A stretch of 64,000 bases of DNA from Dacryopinax spathularia (GCA_037974965.1 JBBPFI010000003.1:744001-808000); one strand, 5' to 3'; shown: positions 31,513-45,100, counted from the first letter of the stretch. A program made the numbers and translations. Notes: generated from the letters alone by a model not told the origin.

Positions 31513-32530
31513 GAAGAACATGACCAGTTTTTCCTGGGCCATGGCGACGTCTTTCCATTTTAGAGTGCGGTGCGAATCGCTTATTTTCCCTTTCTTTATC
31601 TGCTCAAGGACCGTTCCTTTACTCTTTTTTCTTCTTGCACTTGCACGGTTTCACGTTTCTCGCTGGTCGTGCCCTGCCAGTCTGGAGCTGACCATTTGCA
31701 AACCTGTAACACGCACACGGACGGTTGCGCTTTAACTACCTTCTACTGGTGATACCCAGTGCTTTTCCCTTTTCACCACGCAAAGCATCGTTTCCGAGAC
31801 CTTTCCTTCCCACATCCAATCTTTTGAATCGCTCTTTGACAAAACCTCGGCTTCACGCCACTATGCATGCTGTATCGCTCACCCAACCTCCCCTCCTCAC
31901 CTCGCCTCCGAGACCACCTCTATGCCGTGTAGATGACCTCCGGACTCTGCCGTAGTCCCTCTGACTACAATCCTTTACTACGCGTAGCTCCTCCCTGAAC
32001 GCTCTCAAGTCTCCTTAATATCTCGTCTCCGCAAACGTAGCTAGTAGACCCCAATGTATATTTCGGGATGATATGACGACGACCTTGCCACATAATCGAC
32101 CTGAGATCTGTCAAAGCCAGACCCGATCGACCAGCACCGGGTCCACCAAACGCCACGGAAATCAATAATTACCCCATGGAAATTTAAATACCAGGTCAGT
32201 CCACTGTCGCTGTCGAGGACTAGGTTTGTTGTGATTGTCGAGGCGCGTCTCACGTGATTTCATGAAGCGGAGTCAGAAGTGAGGCACGTCATGTATTGGA
32301 GGACGCGTCCGGTCATTGCATTACCTTCCAAAGATCCCGCACCGCGTCTGCACAGGACGAAGTCTCTCTAATACTCTAATACCCTTACTTTGACCTTCTC
32401 GTCCTCCTATACAGCCAGTCGCCTGTCCTTCACAAGTTCTTGGAGGGCTGGGAGGCATATTGCTGCCTGCTTATTCATCGACTGTCCGCTCGAGTCAAGT
32501 AGAGGACAGATGGTCCACCGCTCGTCAGCA
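31513..32530. other. Intergenic region upstream of the polymerase delta gene
   Basis: 3'UTR of the membrane-protein gene followed by the polymerase promoter. The reverse frames that cover it have no domain. ACGCGT (MluI-type, as in fungal G1/S promoters) is present once, within GGACGCGTCC at 32303-32312, about 220 bp before the start codon. Confidence 0.5.
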
Positions 32531-35500
32531 ATGGCGAACCAGGAGAACGTCCCGCCGCCCAACGCCCTACCCATCCAGTAAGCCCGCTCCACCTATTCAC
32601 CGCAGTGAACCAAGCTAAACGAGAACTCGTGGTAGTGACCGTCCAGAACCGATAAGCCAGCCGGCGATGAAGAAGCGTAAACTGGAGGGCTTGCCGCCAA
32701 ACAGTCAGCTCTCGAATGGGGTCGTGAGGCAGGACAAGAACAAGACTGTGAACGGTGATACGGGCTCGTTCACCGAGGTGCTGGAGAGGCTTCAGACTCA
32801 GTCTGAGGAGATTGGTGAGTCTATATGCTCCGACCGTTTGTCTGTACGGTCGCTGATGCCGGTTTGCGTAGATCCGTCTGGCTCCCAGCATTGGGCGAGG
32901 CCGGAGCTGAAGCCTATTAGCGAGCAGCGGGATAGTGTTATCTTCCAACAGATCGATATTGAGGAGAGTGCGGATGCGATTGATGGGAGCCCGTCTCTTC
33001 GGCTGTTCGGTGTGACTGAGGTGAGTCAGCATGCACCCAGCGCGACATGCATGGACTGACCGTCTCTTAGAAAGGACACAGCGTCCTTATGCATGTCACC
33101 GGCTTCTTCCCTTACTTCTACATTGCTGTCCCTCGCGGCTTCGTAGAGCAGGACTGTGATGGCTTCCGCCGCCATCTGAACGAGAGGAACGACGATGCCG
33201 TCTCCCAGCTCAGCATCGTCAAGAAGCGCAGTCTATGGGGTTACCGGGGCGACGAACAGAATCCCTTTCTGAAGATCGTGATCTCGAAGCCACGTCTCCT
33301 CCCCAAGATTCGTGGGCTATTCGATCGCGGCGAGCTCGACTACAAAGGACTTTTCATGGGACCTATACCGACTTACGAGAGCAATATCTCGTATGAGATG
33401 CGGTTCATGATCGACTGCCGGGTTGTCGGTATGAACTGGATCGAAGTTCCTGCTGGGAAGTACAGGCTACGAACACCGAAGGACAAGGTGTCAAACTGCC
33501 AGATTGAGTTGAACGTTCGGTATGGCCTCATGTTTGCCGATCAGCGTTTACGATGAACTAACTCATATTTCAGATGGAATGACTTCATTTCGCATACACC
33601 AGAAGGCGAATGGTCAAAGATGGCACCACTCCGTATTCTCAGCTTCGATATCGAGTGTGCCGGCCGTAAGGGTATATTCCCGGAGCCCGGGATGGATCCA
33701 GTAATCCAGATCGGCAACATGGTCACTCGTCAAGGGGAGAGCAACCCCTTCATCCGGAACATCTTCACGCTCAACACCTGCGCGAACATTGTCGGCTCCC
33801 AGGTCCTCGAGTTCCAGAAGGAGGCGGATATGCTTGCTAGCTGGCGCGATTTTGTTGAAGAAGTTGATCCGGATATGATTGTTGGGTATAACATCGCAAA
33901 CTTCGATCTGCCGTACTTGCTTGACCGGGCAGCGGCGTTGAAGTGCGCGAAGTTCCCGTACCTCAGCCGGATAAAGAGTGCGTGGTACGGCCTGGCTTGT
34001 GTGTCTGTTGCTAATCCTGTCCTTCAGACCTGAAGACGCAAGTGAAGGAAGCGCATTTCTCCTCCAAAGCTTACGGAACTCGGGACTCGAAAGAAACACC
34101 GATGGAAGGTCGGCTCCAGCTAGACATGCTCCAGGTCATGCAACGCGACTACAAACTCCGGAGTTACACCCTCAACGCCGTATGTGCCGAGTTCCTTGGC
34201 GAGCAGAAGGAAGAAGTGCACCACTCGATCATCACCGAGCTTCAGAATGGTACAGCAGAATCCAGGCGTCGTCTTGCCGTCTACTGTTTGAAGGACTCCT
34301 ACCTCCCACAGCGACTCATGGACAAGCTCATGTCATTCGTCAACTACACCGAGATGGCTCGTGTGACCGGCGTGCCGTTCAACTATCTCTTGCAACGAGG
34401 ACAGCAAATCAAGGTCATCTCGCAGCTGTACCGGAAAGCGAATGACGACGGCTACCTCGTCCCCGCAGTGAAGTCTGAAGGTTCAGATGAAGTGCAATAC
34501 GAAGGTGCTACTGTCATCGAGCCCGAGAAAGGGTACTATGATGTCCCGATCGCTACGCTCGATTTCAGCTCGCTGTATCCGTCCATTATGATGGCGCACA
34601 ACCTGTGCTACACTACTCTCTTGACAAAGGAGACTATTGACCGTCTCAACCTGGTGGAAGGTGTGGATTACGTGAAGACGCCAAACCATGGTGAGACTGC
34701 CCGGATGATCAGTGATAGCATTACTGACTCCTTAACAGACTATTTCGTCACACCGGCTCGCCGAAAGGGACTTCTTCCGACTGTCCTGGAGGACTTGATT
34801 GCTGCGCGAAAGCGGGCAAAGGCAGACCTGAAGAAAGAAACCGATCCGTTCAAGCGTGCCGTGCTTGATGGTCGACAACTCGCCTTGAAAGTCAGCGCAA
34901 ACTCCGTGTACGGTTTCACTGGCGCAACAATCGGCAAGCTACCTTGTCTTGCTATCTCATCCAGTACAACGGCATATGGTCGGGAGATGATTGAGAAGAC
35001 CAAGCAGGAGGTCGAGAAGGAGTATTGCATTGCTAATGGACGAGAATGGGACGCCAAGGTCATCTACGGTGACACTGATTCCGTCATGGTTCGATTCGGA
35101 TGTCCAGATCTGCAGACTGCGATGGCACTCGGTAAGACTCTTTGTTTGGATGATACGTCAGGCATTCTGATATTTGCACAGGAGCTGAAGCTGCCGAGCT
35201 CATCACTTCCAAATTCGTCCGCCCGATCAAGCTGGAGTTCGAGAAGGTCTATTTCCCATACTTGCTTATCAGCAAGAAACGCTATGCCGGTTTGTACTGG
35301 ACAAAACCGGAGAAGTATGACAAGATGGACAGCAAGGGGATTGAAGTATGCTCACTCCACACTCTCCGCTGTGCGACGCTAATGGGCATTTTAGACTGTG
35401 CGACGAGATAACTGTCGTCTGGTGCAAACTGTCATCGAGACTTGTCTGCACAAAATGCTGATCGAGCGAGATGTCGAGGGCGCTATCGAGTCAGTTCAGC

Positions 35501-36472
35501 TTCTACTGGCAAACATCACATATTCATGCTTCGGCAGGTACACCAAGCAAACCATCTCCGATCTTCTACAGAACAAGATCGATATGTCCCAGCTTGTCAT
35601 TACAAAAGCATTGACGAAAGAAGGTAGGAACATCTTTGCGGAGCAAGGAGGAACCTGTTGCTGACCAGAATATCAGACTATGCTGCCAAGCAAGCACATT
35701 CGGAATTGGTGAAACGCATGAAGCAGCGTGACGCTGGCTCGGCACCTGCGCTTGGTGACCGTGTGGCATATGTCATCGTGAAGGGAACGAAGGACGCTGC
35801 TGCATACGAAAAGTCGGAAGATCCGCTATATGTTCTCGAGAACAACGTTCCTATCGACACCCGGTATTACCTGGACAATCAACTCTCCAACCCGCTGATG
35901 CGGATTTTCGAACCTATTCTCGGCGACAAGGCCAAGTCGTTGCGTAAGTAGTATGGCTCCTATAATTCTAGACATTTTGCTCATGCTGCCTAGTTGTTGG
36001 TGAACATACCCGCTCAATCCAAATCGCAACTCCTACCGTGGGCGGCTTGATGAAGTTCGCGGTTCGGACCGTAACCTGTCTGGGTTGCAAGACGCCGATG
36101 CGGTCAAATAACAGCAAGAACCCTAGTATGTCAGTTTACTACTCTGGGAGCCACTGAGACTGATTTTCGTTGTAGACGGCGCCGTCTGCAACAACTGTAA
36201 GCCGAGGATGGCGGAGCTCTATCAGAAGCAGGTTCGTAACCCCTTTCGCAGATGGCGAGAATCGTCTGACCGTTTCACAGATCGCGACCACCTCCGATCT
36301 ACAAGTACATTTCGCTCGTCTGTGGACACAGTGCCAGCGGTGTCAAGGTTCACTACACCAGGACGTACTGTGCGCAAGCAAAGATTGCCCCATTTTCTAC
36401 ATGCGAAAGAAAGCACAAAAAGACGTAGCAGAAGCCGTTGAAATGATGGAGCGCTTCAACGTTAGTTGGTGA
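32531..36472 (+). CDS. POL3: DNA polymerase delta catalytic subunit
   Basis: Replicative family-B polymerase with 3'-5' proofreading, acting in the nucleus on the lagging strand. Thirteen exons fit in phase: 32531-32577, 32636-32814, 32872-33020, 33071-33519, 33574-33977, 34028-34690, 34739-35131, 35182-35345, 35395-35623, 35677-35943, 35994-36125, 36176-36231 and 36281-36472. They give 1107 aa, normal for the family. Visible motifs are exonuclease [19 protein letters not shown], exonuclease [15 protein letters not shown], polymerase [25 protein letters not shown] and C YGDTDSV. The C-terminus has two Cys clusters (CLGCKTPM with CNNC, and CQRC with CASKDC). The second is the iron-sulfur site binding the B subunit. 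The intron at 34691-34738 is 48 nt and open in frame. Confidence 0.97.
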
Positions 36473-36731
36473 ACTGCATATCTTGCCCGCAGTAGACGCA
36501 TTGCGATACCCGATCTCTTGTATTAGTATATTCACACAATTGGATATGTTATCTCGGTCAAATGTCATATTGGAGTCGCACAGAGCAACCAATCCGTCCA
36601 CTGCTATAATATCCTCGACAAAAATGGCTAAGTTAACATCTTACACTATTGCGAACAAAGAGATCTGAAGAAGTTACATCGGGATAAAGAAGGATAAATA
36701 GAACGAAAGGCAGGTCGAAAGGAATGTCATG

Positions 36732-37547
36732 TCATGATGAGTGATTGGACACAACGCTCTTTACGCTCTTCAACGTATCCCTCCACCGGCTCTTCCTATT
36801 CCCCTTCTTTCGCTGCTGCCGTAAGGCCTCTCGCTGTGCCCGCTCCATTGAGGCATTATACATCGGCGGCGGGGTCCGTTGCGAGAGGTCGAGCGGCATG
36901 CCAGTAACCGGGCAGACAGGAGTAGGCGGCGGCATCGTATATCGTGCTAAGGCTGCTCGCTCTGCATCTCGCGGGACGATAGGAAGAGGAGGCGGGATGG
37001 ACGGTATCCGTTCGTGGAAGGAGAGTGGGGCTGTTACGACGATGCTTGGCAGGTCGGGTGGAGGTGTGCTAGGGTTGAGCAGCCGATCCTTTGATGATGA
37101 GCTGGCTGACAATGATGCTCGAAGCTCGTTTGCCATTGTTTCGGGGACTGAATAGCCCGGTAATCCAGCTGAAAACGGGATTGTTAGCACTTGTTATAGT
37201 GCTAGAGCGGGAGAAGGCAAGAACGCACGAGACTTTATCTCCAGCATCGATACGGCTATCTTCTGTGCCTCTGCATTCTCTGCCCAGGGACTAGGCGTAT
37301 ACGCTGGAGGCTTCACAATAGATCGCCTAACAGACAAGATCGTGATCGGCATATCCTCCACATGATAAGGCTCAGCAACCGCAGCTTGCCGCGCCTGGAC
37401 AATAGCGCGTCTCCATCTCCATAGACCGTACAGGAAGATAGAGACGAGCGCAAGGCCAAAGAATATCGCTGCTGTGAGCAAGCCGGCGAAAGCCGCTCTT
37501 GAAAGATGAGCAGGCGCAGTAGTAGTCGTTGTCGAGCTCTCCGCCAT
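36732..37547 (-). CDS. Single-pass membrane protein, unknown (251 aa)
   Basis: Two exons, 37229-37547 and 36732-37168, joined in phase across a 60-nt intron. A short Ser/Thr-rich N-terminus (MAESSTTTTTAPAHLS) precedes one strong transmembrane segment (FAGLLTAAIFFGLALVSIFLY) and the basic stop-transfer sequence WRWRR. A cytosolic tail follows, with PPAYTPSPWAENAE (PPxY-like), Pro-rich stretches and a basic C-terminus (RQQRKKGNRKSRWRDTLKSVKS). The layout (short outside part, one span, Pro-rich tail) is common among uncharacterised basidiomycete proteins. The PPAY motif might recruit a Nedd4/Rsp5-type ligase (inference). An upstream in-frame ATG at 37757 would add 70 residues. Confidence 0.7.
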
Positions 37548-38508
37548 TGTGCTGAGCGAAATGAAAGAAGACGACGACGACCAAGGCCAGGCAGACGATC
37601 CACGAACAAAAGGCTGAGCTGGGGTCAGGAAGCCCGCTGCGGGGGGAAGAAGAGTCCAATTCAGAACCCGCTGAAACGTGCAAGGCGTGCATCGTTTCAG
37701 CCGAGGGTGTGTACGGAGGATGTAGGCGTCGCAGGCTAGCCGGAGCTCGTGGAGCATTACACCACGAGCAGCAGCACCCGTCTCAGGTCCAGGCTGAACC
37801 CAATTCCCACATCAGAGCCTGATGTGTACCTTGACGACCTGGAAGATACATTCCAGACAGACGTTCTCAGTCCCTAGCTGGCCATCAGACCACTTGGAGA
37901 GGAGCGACGAAGGTGCTGGAGCGGTTGCATGAGTGTGGGGTCGCTTGCGGAGTGAATGTCTGGGTCGAGACACGGAACATGTTGCGAGTCGTTTCAGCCA
38001 CCAGATGCGATGCTGCCAGTTCATCAATGACGAGTAGGGCGATGATTTGAGTTTCTGGACGGGCGCTCCGCAGCCTTGATCACTCCGCTTCGTGGGAAGT
38101 GTGTGCATAGAGCAGCGATGTGTGAATAAGGGTATCCGCAGTCGATCGACTGGAGATGCGTTGACAGTTGATCAAGTCTGCACTTGGTGGAAGTGGACAC
38201 CGCCTCACCACCGTCATCCCTGCAGATCTTCCGTTGACATAAGCAGCAAGCAGGCGTCTGCAGAGTAGTATGCTCTCCTCCTAACAGCCCATGGGCACGG
38301 TGCCTTGCCCGCGCAGAGGAAGAGAAAACGATAATGGATGTAACCGGCAGACAGCAGCCCAACTTTTGCCAGCGAGACGGGATAATCAATAATCACGTGA
38401 CACATTCTCGCCCAGACCGCTTTCGGTAGCGCGTCACCGACGCGGCCGTCGGCGGCTTTGACCTCATTCCGCAATTAGAGCTCTTTTCGAGCTCGTACAA
38501 CTTGTAGG
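37548..38508. other. Divergent promoter region
   Basis: About 960 bp between the membrane-protein gene (minus) and the HIRIP3-like gene (plus). Frames found here are short or shadows. No structured element recognised. Confidence 0.45.
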
Positions 38509-40172
38509 ATGTCGTCAAAGGTCGAACAGTTTGAGAACCTTGCAAAGGAAATTATCTTCCGAGCAAAGCGGGAAGACACACTTGCGTACGTCTCGCATTT
38601 GTCGTCCACTTCTAATGGCAAGGCTGGCTGCTGACCTGCGAGCCAGGCAAGTAACGATCAAGTCCGTTAGACGAGAGATCGAGCGCAAACTAGGCCTGAA
38701 GGAGGGGGAATGTGATGCCTACAAAGATGAGATCAAACGGGCCGTAAACTGGGCGTTGGTACGATTTCCTCTGCGCCACTATTCTGGATATAGGCTGATG
38801 GGGCAGTAGGAGAACGACGAACCTTCACCTCCTCAAACACCGAAGCCTGCATCGAAGGGCAAGCAGGCTGTTAAGGGAGAGGAGGAGTCACCAGTCAAGG
38901 TCGAAGAGGAGGAGAAGCCAGCGAGGAAACGGAAGTCTAGCCCTGACCTAGATGAGGATCATAGTAGGGCAAAGAAGGCGAAGAAGAGCAGAGCCGACGT
39001 GAGCGATGAGGAGGGCGATGAGAAAGAGAGCTCGGAAGATCGTCCTCGAAAGGTGCGTTCTGCTCACCTGTTGAGCCGTTTGATGCTTTAACTGGGTATC
39101 GTAGAAGTCCCCTGTGCGGGCAAGGGCTGAGACGCCCAAGTCGCCCGCCGCGACATCCAAAGTGCGTACACCTCGCCACGCATCTCCTCACAGCTAACAA
39201 TGGCGCAGCCCCACAAATCCCCGCCTAAGCCCAAACGACCCTCCCCAAAACCAGTCAAAAAGGAAGACGACGGCCACGTACGCCCTTCCCCTTACTCGTC
39301 TCTCCTGTAGACAACTAAGATCTGAACAGGAGAGCGACACCTCCCTCAGCAGCGTATACGACGAGCCTCCCACCGCTCGACGCAAGAAACGGGGTTCTGG
39401 CTCGAAGGTGGATGGGGAGAAGGATAGGGAGAAGCCTAAGCGGGGTAGGAGGGAGAAAGGCAAATCCGGCGAGCCTCTAGATCCAGTGGAGGAAGAAGTC
39501 GCCAGGCTCAAAGTGCGTTTCCTCCCACCTTTCCTTCTTCCTTCTTCCTTCTTCCTTCTTCCTTCTTCCCCCTCCTGTCCCAGCCTTGCGTCCTGCGTGA
39601 GCCTCCATATGAGAGTTGTGAGCTGACCGATGAGGACAGAAACTCGTCAACGCCTGCGGCGTACGCAAGATCTGGTCAAAGGAACACGCCGGCCTCACTC
39701 CATCCCAGCAAGTCCGGCAGCTGAAAGTTCTCCTTGCCGACCTCGGTCTCACAGGTCGGCTTACACTGGAAAAGGCAAAGAAAGTGAGGGAGAAGAGGGA
39801 ATTGCAGCAGGAGATCCGTGAGTCCCCCTCTCCTCGTCTCTCTGCCAGGCAACGAGGACGGCTGGGAAAGGTTGGGATTAGCGCTGATGTGTGATATATG
39901 ATGTAGAGGACGTACTGGAATTTGAGAAAGCGCGCGGGATCGCAGCTGAAGAACGCCGTACCCGGTCAACAACGGTCAAGAAACGTGTTTCTCCCGAGAG
40001 CGCAGACGAGTCCGACGGGCCGGAACAACAGGACGACGAAGTTGTCGCGCGTCAGGTACGCTAAACTCCCTCCATCCCTGAGATCGAGCTGGAGCGCTGA
40101 TGGGGTGGGGTGGTGTAGAAACGAGAGCAGGATTTGTTGGCGTTTATTGGGGATCAGAGTGATGATGATTGA
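38509..40172 (+). CDS. HIRIP3-like histone chaperone
   Basis: Nine exons: 38509-38585, 38647-38758, 38810-39052, 39105-39161, 39209-39277, 39330-39512, 39640-39817, 39907-40055 and 40119-40172. They give 373 aa with all phases consistent. The N-terminal helical domain (residues about 25-65, QVTIKSVRREIERKLGLKEG) is DEK_C-like. The middle is highly charged and disordered. The C-terminal domain (KLVNACGVRKIWSKEHAG, QVRQLKVLLADLGLTGRLTL) matches the conserved CGVRK block of HIRA-interacting protein 3. That block is known to sit beside a CHZ-type H2A/H2A.Z-binding motif, and the acidic tail fits this role. Intron 6 contains a CCTTCTT microsatellite. Confidence 0.82.
39531..39570. repeat. CCTTCTT microsatellite in an intron
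   Basis: About five tandem 7-bp units within intron 6 of the HIRIP3-like gene, downstream of its donor. It forms a long pyrimidine tract. Confidence 0.9.
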
Positions 40173-40405
40173 TGATGATTGAGAGCCCGAGCGGGTGAGG
40201 ATTCAGGATTCACAAGTGAAGATTGACCGAGGGTATCTGTTGTACACCATCTCATCTTTGTAGCATCTACCAACCCAGTTCACCCTACCATACCAAAAAC
40301 AATAAAATAATAATAGCCCCCATCGCCCACCCTCATCTTGCCCTTCCTATCCTGTCCCCCTTCCCCCTCTCCCACCTCCCACCTCCAACCGCCAAACACC
40401 CGCCC

Positions 40406-41452
40406 TCAAGCAAAGAACCTCACCCCCCCACCCTCCCCACCCTCTATAACCTGCGCCTTCCCCTGTTTCTGCAGAACCCCGATTGCGCGCCTGAGCAGGA
40501 TTTCGGGCATGTCTGTTAGGTCGGAGGGGATTGCGGGGTGGGTGATTTCGAACAGGGTTAGGATCGTGTTCGTTTGGCCGGTTTTTATTGCCTGTAGGGG
40601 TGTCAGCTCTGGACTTCTCCATTGTCTCCCTAACTGGCTCCTCCACTCCATGCCCAGCGAGTCGGGCGAGGCCGGCGAGGGCAGCAAAACGAAGGCAGCC
40701 CAACAGGCGAGAGGTAAGGACAGATGGACAGTGGGAAGTCGGGAGTAAGAAGCGGAAGGGAAGTGCGTACCCAATCAAGCAACACTCCGGCCCATTCTTG
40801 GACTGTTCGCCAGCATAGGACAACGCTTGAAGATTGTTTTGGGGGATCGGGGAGGGCGCGTTCTTCGGTTATTAGCTGGTCTATAACCGCTAGCAGTAGT
40901 TTGCGGGATATCGTTCCTGTTTACCTGGGTCAGTACCGCATAACATAAGGGTAACGCAGAGGACAACAAAAGGAATCAGGAAGACGTAGGGCAGGAGCGG
41001 AGCCCACGTTCAGTCCAGCAAACTGCCATGGCTGATGATCCCCCCCCTCGCCGGGCAGAGAGTGGGAGAATGCGTAGCGGGTGTACAGGGGGATAGGACG
41101 TACGTGGTGGTTTGAGTCGGGGGTTATGCAGCGCCTCGACCCACTCGCCCCCACCGGCAGCAGCAGCGTCCGCGTCGTCCAGCTTTAGAGTCCACAGTCT
41201 CCTATACCGGGCGTAGTGGAGGATCAGGTCGGCCCAGTGCTGTTTCTGAGTAGCGAGCGTTCGGGGATTCGGTTGGTATCTGTCATCAGGATCAGCGATG
41301 GTCAATGAAGACAATACAAGTTAGGAGGGACTTGGTGGTTCAAGGAGATGGGGGAGAGGTGGGGGGACGTACGTGTAGAACGCGGGCCATGAGTGGATCG
41401 AGGGGAGTAGGAAGCCTGAGGGGGCTTTGACGGGTGCGAGTTCCAGGCCCAT
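40406..41452 (-). CDS. VPS25: ESCRT-II subunit VPS25
   Basis: A winged-helix subunit of ESCRT-II that links to ESCRT-III (Vps20) in multivesicular body sorting. Exons on the minus strand are 41373-41452, 41104-41279, 40771-40916 and 40406-40591, giving 195 aa in phase. The two winged helices are seen. The first has WPAFYTYQPNPRTLATQKQHW and ADLILHYARYRRLWTL. The second has RKLLLAVIDQLITEERA, SSSVVLCWRTVQEWAGVLLDW and GQTNTILTLFEI, the classic end of VPS25. The third intron side (40917-41103) is long for this genome at 187 nt. The gene is convergent with the HIRIP3-like gene (233 bp between stops) and divergent from the RXT3-like gene. Confidence 0.93.
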
Positions 41453-42124
41453 CTCTCTCTTTATTTTTCTCTTTCTCTTTCACTCCAACTTCACTTCTCT
41501 CTCCTCTCAAACCAGAGCACAAGGGCAGTAGCCAGAGACGAAGGAGCGCGTATGCTTCGCACCCCACGCTCGACTTGCGCACCAGCGATACAGACGCACC
41601 AACTCAGGGCCCTTCCTCGCCCTTCCCAGCTTCCAAGCTTCTCCGCCTCCGCCAGCGCCACGTGGAACTACGTAACCCCCCTCAAACCCGCTTCGCCGCC
41701 GCCCCCCCGCAAGCGCAACTCCGAAATCAGCGTTGATCTGATTCCGTTCAGCAGGGGACGGGATTGGATGAACGGGGAAGGGGTCTGGCCTGGGCATGGG
41801 GGAATGGGCTGGCAGGGCGGCAAAGGGGTCAGACTGCTTTAACCTTTACTCGTCACTCTGCTTGGGGAGGCGTCTTTCTTCGCTAGTCGCTGCTCTATCT
41901 CTGTCGACTTGACCTCTCGAGCTGGTGAACGCGCTCGAGTTGATTGACGCGCGACGCACTGCCTATCAGCAACTGGATTCGATTTCATTCGATCGCACCT
42001 AAGCCCGATCCAATCGATCCCCGCATTCAGCATCCCACGCCGCCCGAACATCTCTCTTCTCTCGTCGCCTCCATCCCTCCTCCTTCCCCGCCGACTTTGA
42101 CGACCTCAGCAACAAACGACATTA
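41453..42124. promoter_or_regulatory. Shared divergent promoter VPS25 / RXT3-like
   Basis: About 670 bp with pyrimidine-rich stretches on each strand near the respective starts (CT-rich 41452-41510; CT/CCT-rich 42050-42110). No domain-bearing gene. Confidence 0.5.
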
Positions 42125-45100
42125 ATGTCCACCCCACCCCATCCAACCCGCTCACCAACCTCCTCCTTCCCCCCGCCCTCCTCAACCGGCCGTTCAACCA
42201 CGTCCACTTCCACCCCAGCTACGCCGCTCGCCCCTCCCCAAGTCCCCCCCGCCTCGGGACATGGGCCCATCGCACCCGTAGGCACTGCCGCTGCTGCAGG
42301 AGGCACACAAAGGCCTGCGCAGGCATTGGACACGCCTGCTCAGATATTCGCTGCTCATCACGCGGCTTTCCCACTACCTTCCACGACCGCCTCATCAGCC
42401 GGCGCGCGTCCATCCACTCCAAACCCTCCTCCTCTTCCTGCCGCAGGCGTGGGAAGTGGTGCGGCCACTCCTCAAAGTTCGAGGAGTATGGCAGACCGTT
42501 CCCCCACCGTAGCCTCCGTCCTGAGGGCGTACGACCCCTCCGGCCCAATAGCCTCAGCTCCACTGCCATCCAGCGCGTCGGCTCTCACATCGCCAAGGAC
42601 GACAACGCCAATGGGACCTATCCCTGTCCCTCCTCCTCCTTCTGGCGCTGCTAGTATCGGAGCAGGAGGAGCAGGAGGAGCAGGAGCGGATAGGAGTCCG
42701 CTAGAAAGGGGGCCGACGCTGGCGAGCATCTTACCGGGGTTTACGAGCTCCAGGACTTTGCCACCTCCTTTCCCCACCACCCATTCGCACTCGCACACGC
42801 ATACGCACTCTATCGGCCACGCACATTCATTGGGTCATTCGACCCACAGCAGCCCAACACGGCCTACGGCAACACCTCCAACCCCTCCCCAGCCCGCTGG
42901 ACCTGCTGGAGCTGCTGGAGCTGGAGTGGGTGTAGGAGCTGGGGCAGGGGGAGGAGCTGGGACAGGGGTGACGATAAGTCCCAAGATGGACATTAATAAT
43001 CTTTTGCATAGAAGGGATTATGCGTTTGGGGGATTTGGGGGTGGAGCAGGGAGCCCGCAGAGGGAGGGGAACGTCAGTGCAGATTCCGATCGGGAACGTG
43101 AGAGAGAACGAGAAAGAGAGAGGGAACGAGAGAGGGAACGAGAACGAGAACGAGAGAGGGAGAGGGAAAGAGAGAGGGATAGAGCCTACCGCGCCCCCTC
43201 GCACGTCTCCAACACATCACACATCTCCAACCCCTCGCCCTTCACCGGCGCTGGAGGGGCTGCGATCCTCTCCCCCGTAGAAGCGCGGTACTCGCCTCTG
43301 CCGCCTCCTGCTTCCCTCCCCCGTGAGCCAGGGTACGGGCTGCCTCCTACTGGAGTAGTTGGTGGGAGGGAGAGCCGCGAGCCTGGATATGTGGGGTTGG
43401 GTGACATGAAGCCCTCTGTTGGGGGATACGAGCTGTCGCCGCAGTTTGAGCGCGAACGACTGCTGCGACAGAGGGAGTTGGAGCAGCGCGATCGTGAGCG
43501 CGAGAGGGAACGCGAAAGGGATAGAGAGCGCGAGGCAGGAAGGGGATGGCAAGACCCCCCACCGCGCTACCCCTCCGCACCGCGCTTTCACTCCCCCCAA
43601 CCCCCCCTCCCCGCCTCCCAACCCCCAGCTCCCCTCCCCACCTCCTCCTCCGACCTCCCCCCTCCCCTCCCGGCTCAGCCAGAGCACCAAGAACCCCACA
43701 TAGGAACCTACCACGCCCTCTCCCACCCCCCTCCCCTCTCCTACCCCCTCCTGCCCTGCACACTCGACCTCCTCCTGCCCTCCCCTTCTCCCATTCTGCC
43801 CCCTCCTGAGCGGCAATATATCTATGGAACGCAATACTATACGGACGACTCCGACCCCCTTCTTTGCGCGCTCCACTCCGGGATACTATCCTATTCTGAG
43901 CTGCTCTTAGCAGCTAGAGGTGGGCTGAGGGATGAGGTGGGGAAGGGGGGAGGGAGGAAGAGGAGGGGGGTGTTGAGGCTTCGGGTGAGGGTGACGGCGC
44001 CTAGGGCGTGGTATAGGGGTAGTGAGGGCGGTGCGGGGGTGAGGAGCAGGGAGTGGGGCGAGTGGGGCGGGCATGATGGGTTTACGTATGAGTATTTGAG
44101 TGCTACTTGGCAAGTTGGCGTAAGTCCGCTTTTCCTTCTTTCCCAATATCTTCCGCCCGTCGAGGCAACGGGTCCTCTCGCCCTTTTGGATCTGTTTTTG
44201 GCCTTGGTCTTTTTTTGTGGAGGAGTGGAGTTGGCTAACGGTGATTGCGCGCAGCTGGACGGCCTCCCCTCTCGTATCAGACACAAACTGGAATCCCGTC
44301 CCCGAATCCTGGCCTACAGCGCCCTATTCCCCCATCTCCGCGGGTCCGCCGACCCCACACTTCGCCGCACGAAAAAATACGAATGGGACTCCTTACTCCC
44401 CGAACCCAAGTCCGGGCGCAAGAGGAGTCTGTTGGAAGTGGTCGAGAGGGCTGAGAAGGCTAAGGAAGTGGGGTGGGAGGAATGGGGTGCAAGGAGGCAG
44501 GAGCTCTGGGAGGGGTCGGAGGGGGGAAGGGGGAGGAGGGTGAGGTTTGGCTGGGGTGGCTTTTTGGAGATTAAGGGGTGGTGCGTTGTCTTTCCCTTTT
44601 GCTGGGTTTGTTGTGGGCGAGGGCTGACTTTGGGCGGTGTAGGGAGGAGTATGAGCCGAGGGAGTTGAGAGGGGAGGTTGAGAGGGGGGTGAGGGAGGTG
44701 TGGGCTGCTCGGGCTCAAGCGGCAGCCTCGAAGGAGACGGTTGGAGAGGTACGCGGTTCTAATCTTTGGAAGGGATGGGCTGTTTATCCTCTTGTGTCAG
44801 ACAAAGGCTACCGTAGAACTTCCCTCAAGCGAGGTACAGGCCAGTCAAGTCGGGAATGTTGACGTGGATGCTACGAAGGAGGAAGGTGCCGAGCCTATGG
44901 TATTGAAGGAGAGCAGCGAGACTACGGTTGTTGCGAAAGACGACAAGCCCGCCACCGTCGTTATCCCCGACGACAGCACGAAGAAGGCCAATGTCGCTCT
45001 TACAACACCATCACCCTCGAATACGGCCGAGCCGAGTCTACGAACACACGACATAATCCTCTGCCGCCAGCCTTCGTCCTCCACCACCGCCTCCCTACCG

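Noticed and set aside
40223-40750. Plus-strand frames at the VPS25 tail
   Set aside because: They run antisense to the VPS25 exons, which join in phase and match the family.
43217-43876. 219-codon Gly/Arg-rich minus-strand frame
   Set aside because: A shadow of the Pro-rich, low-complexity RXT3-like coding region.
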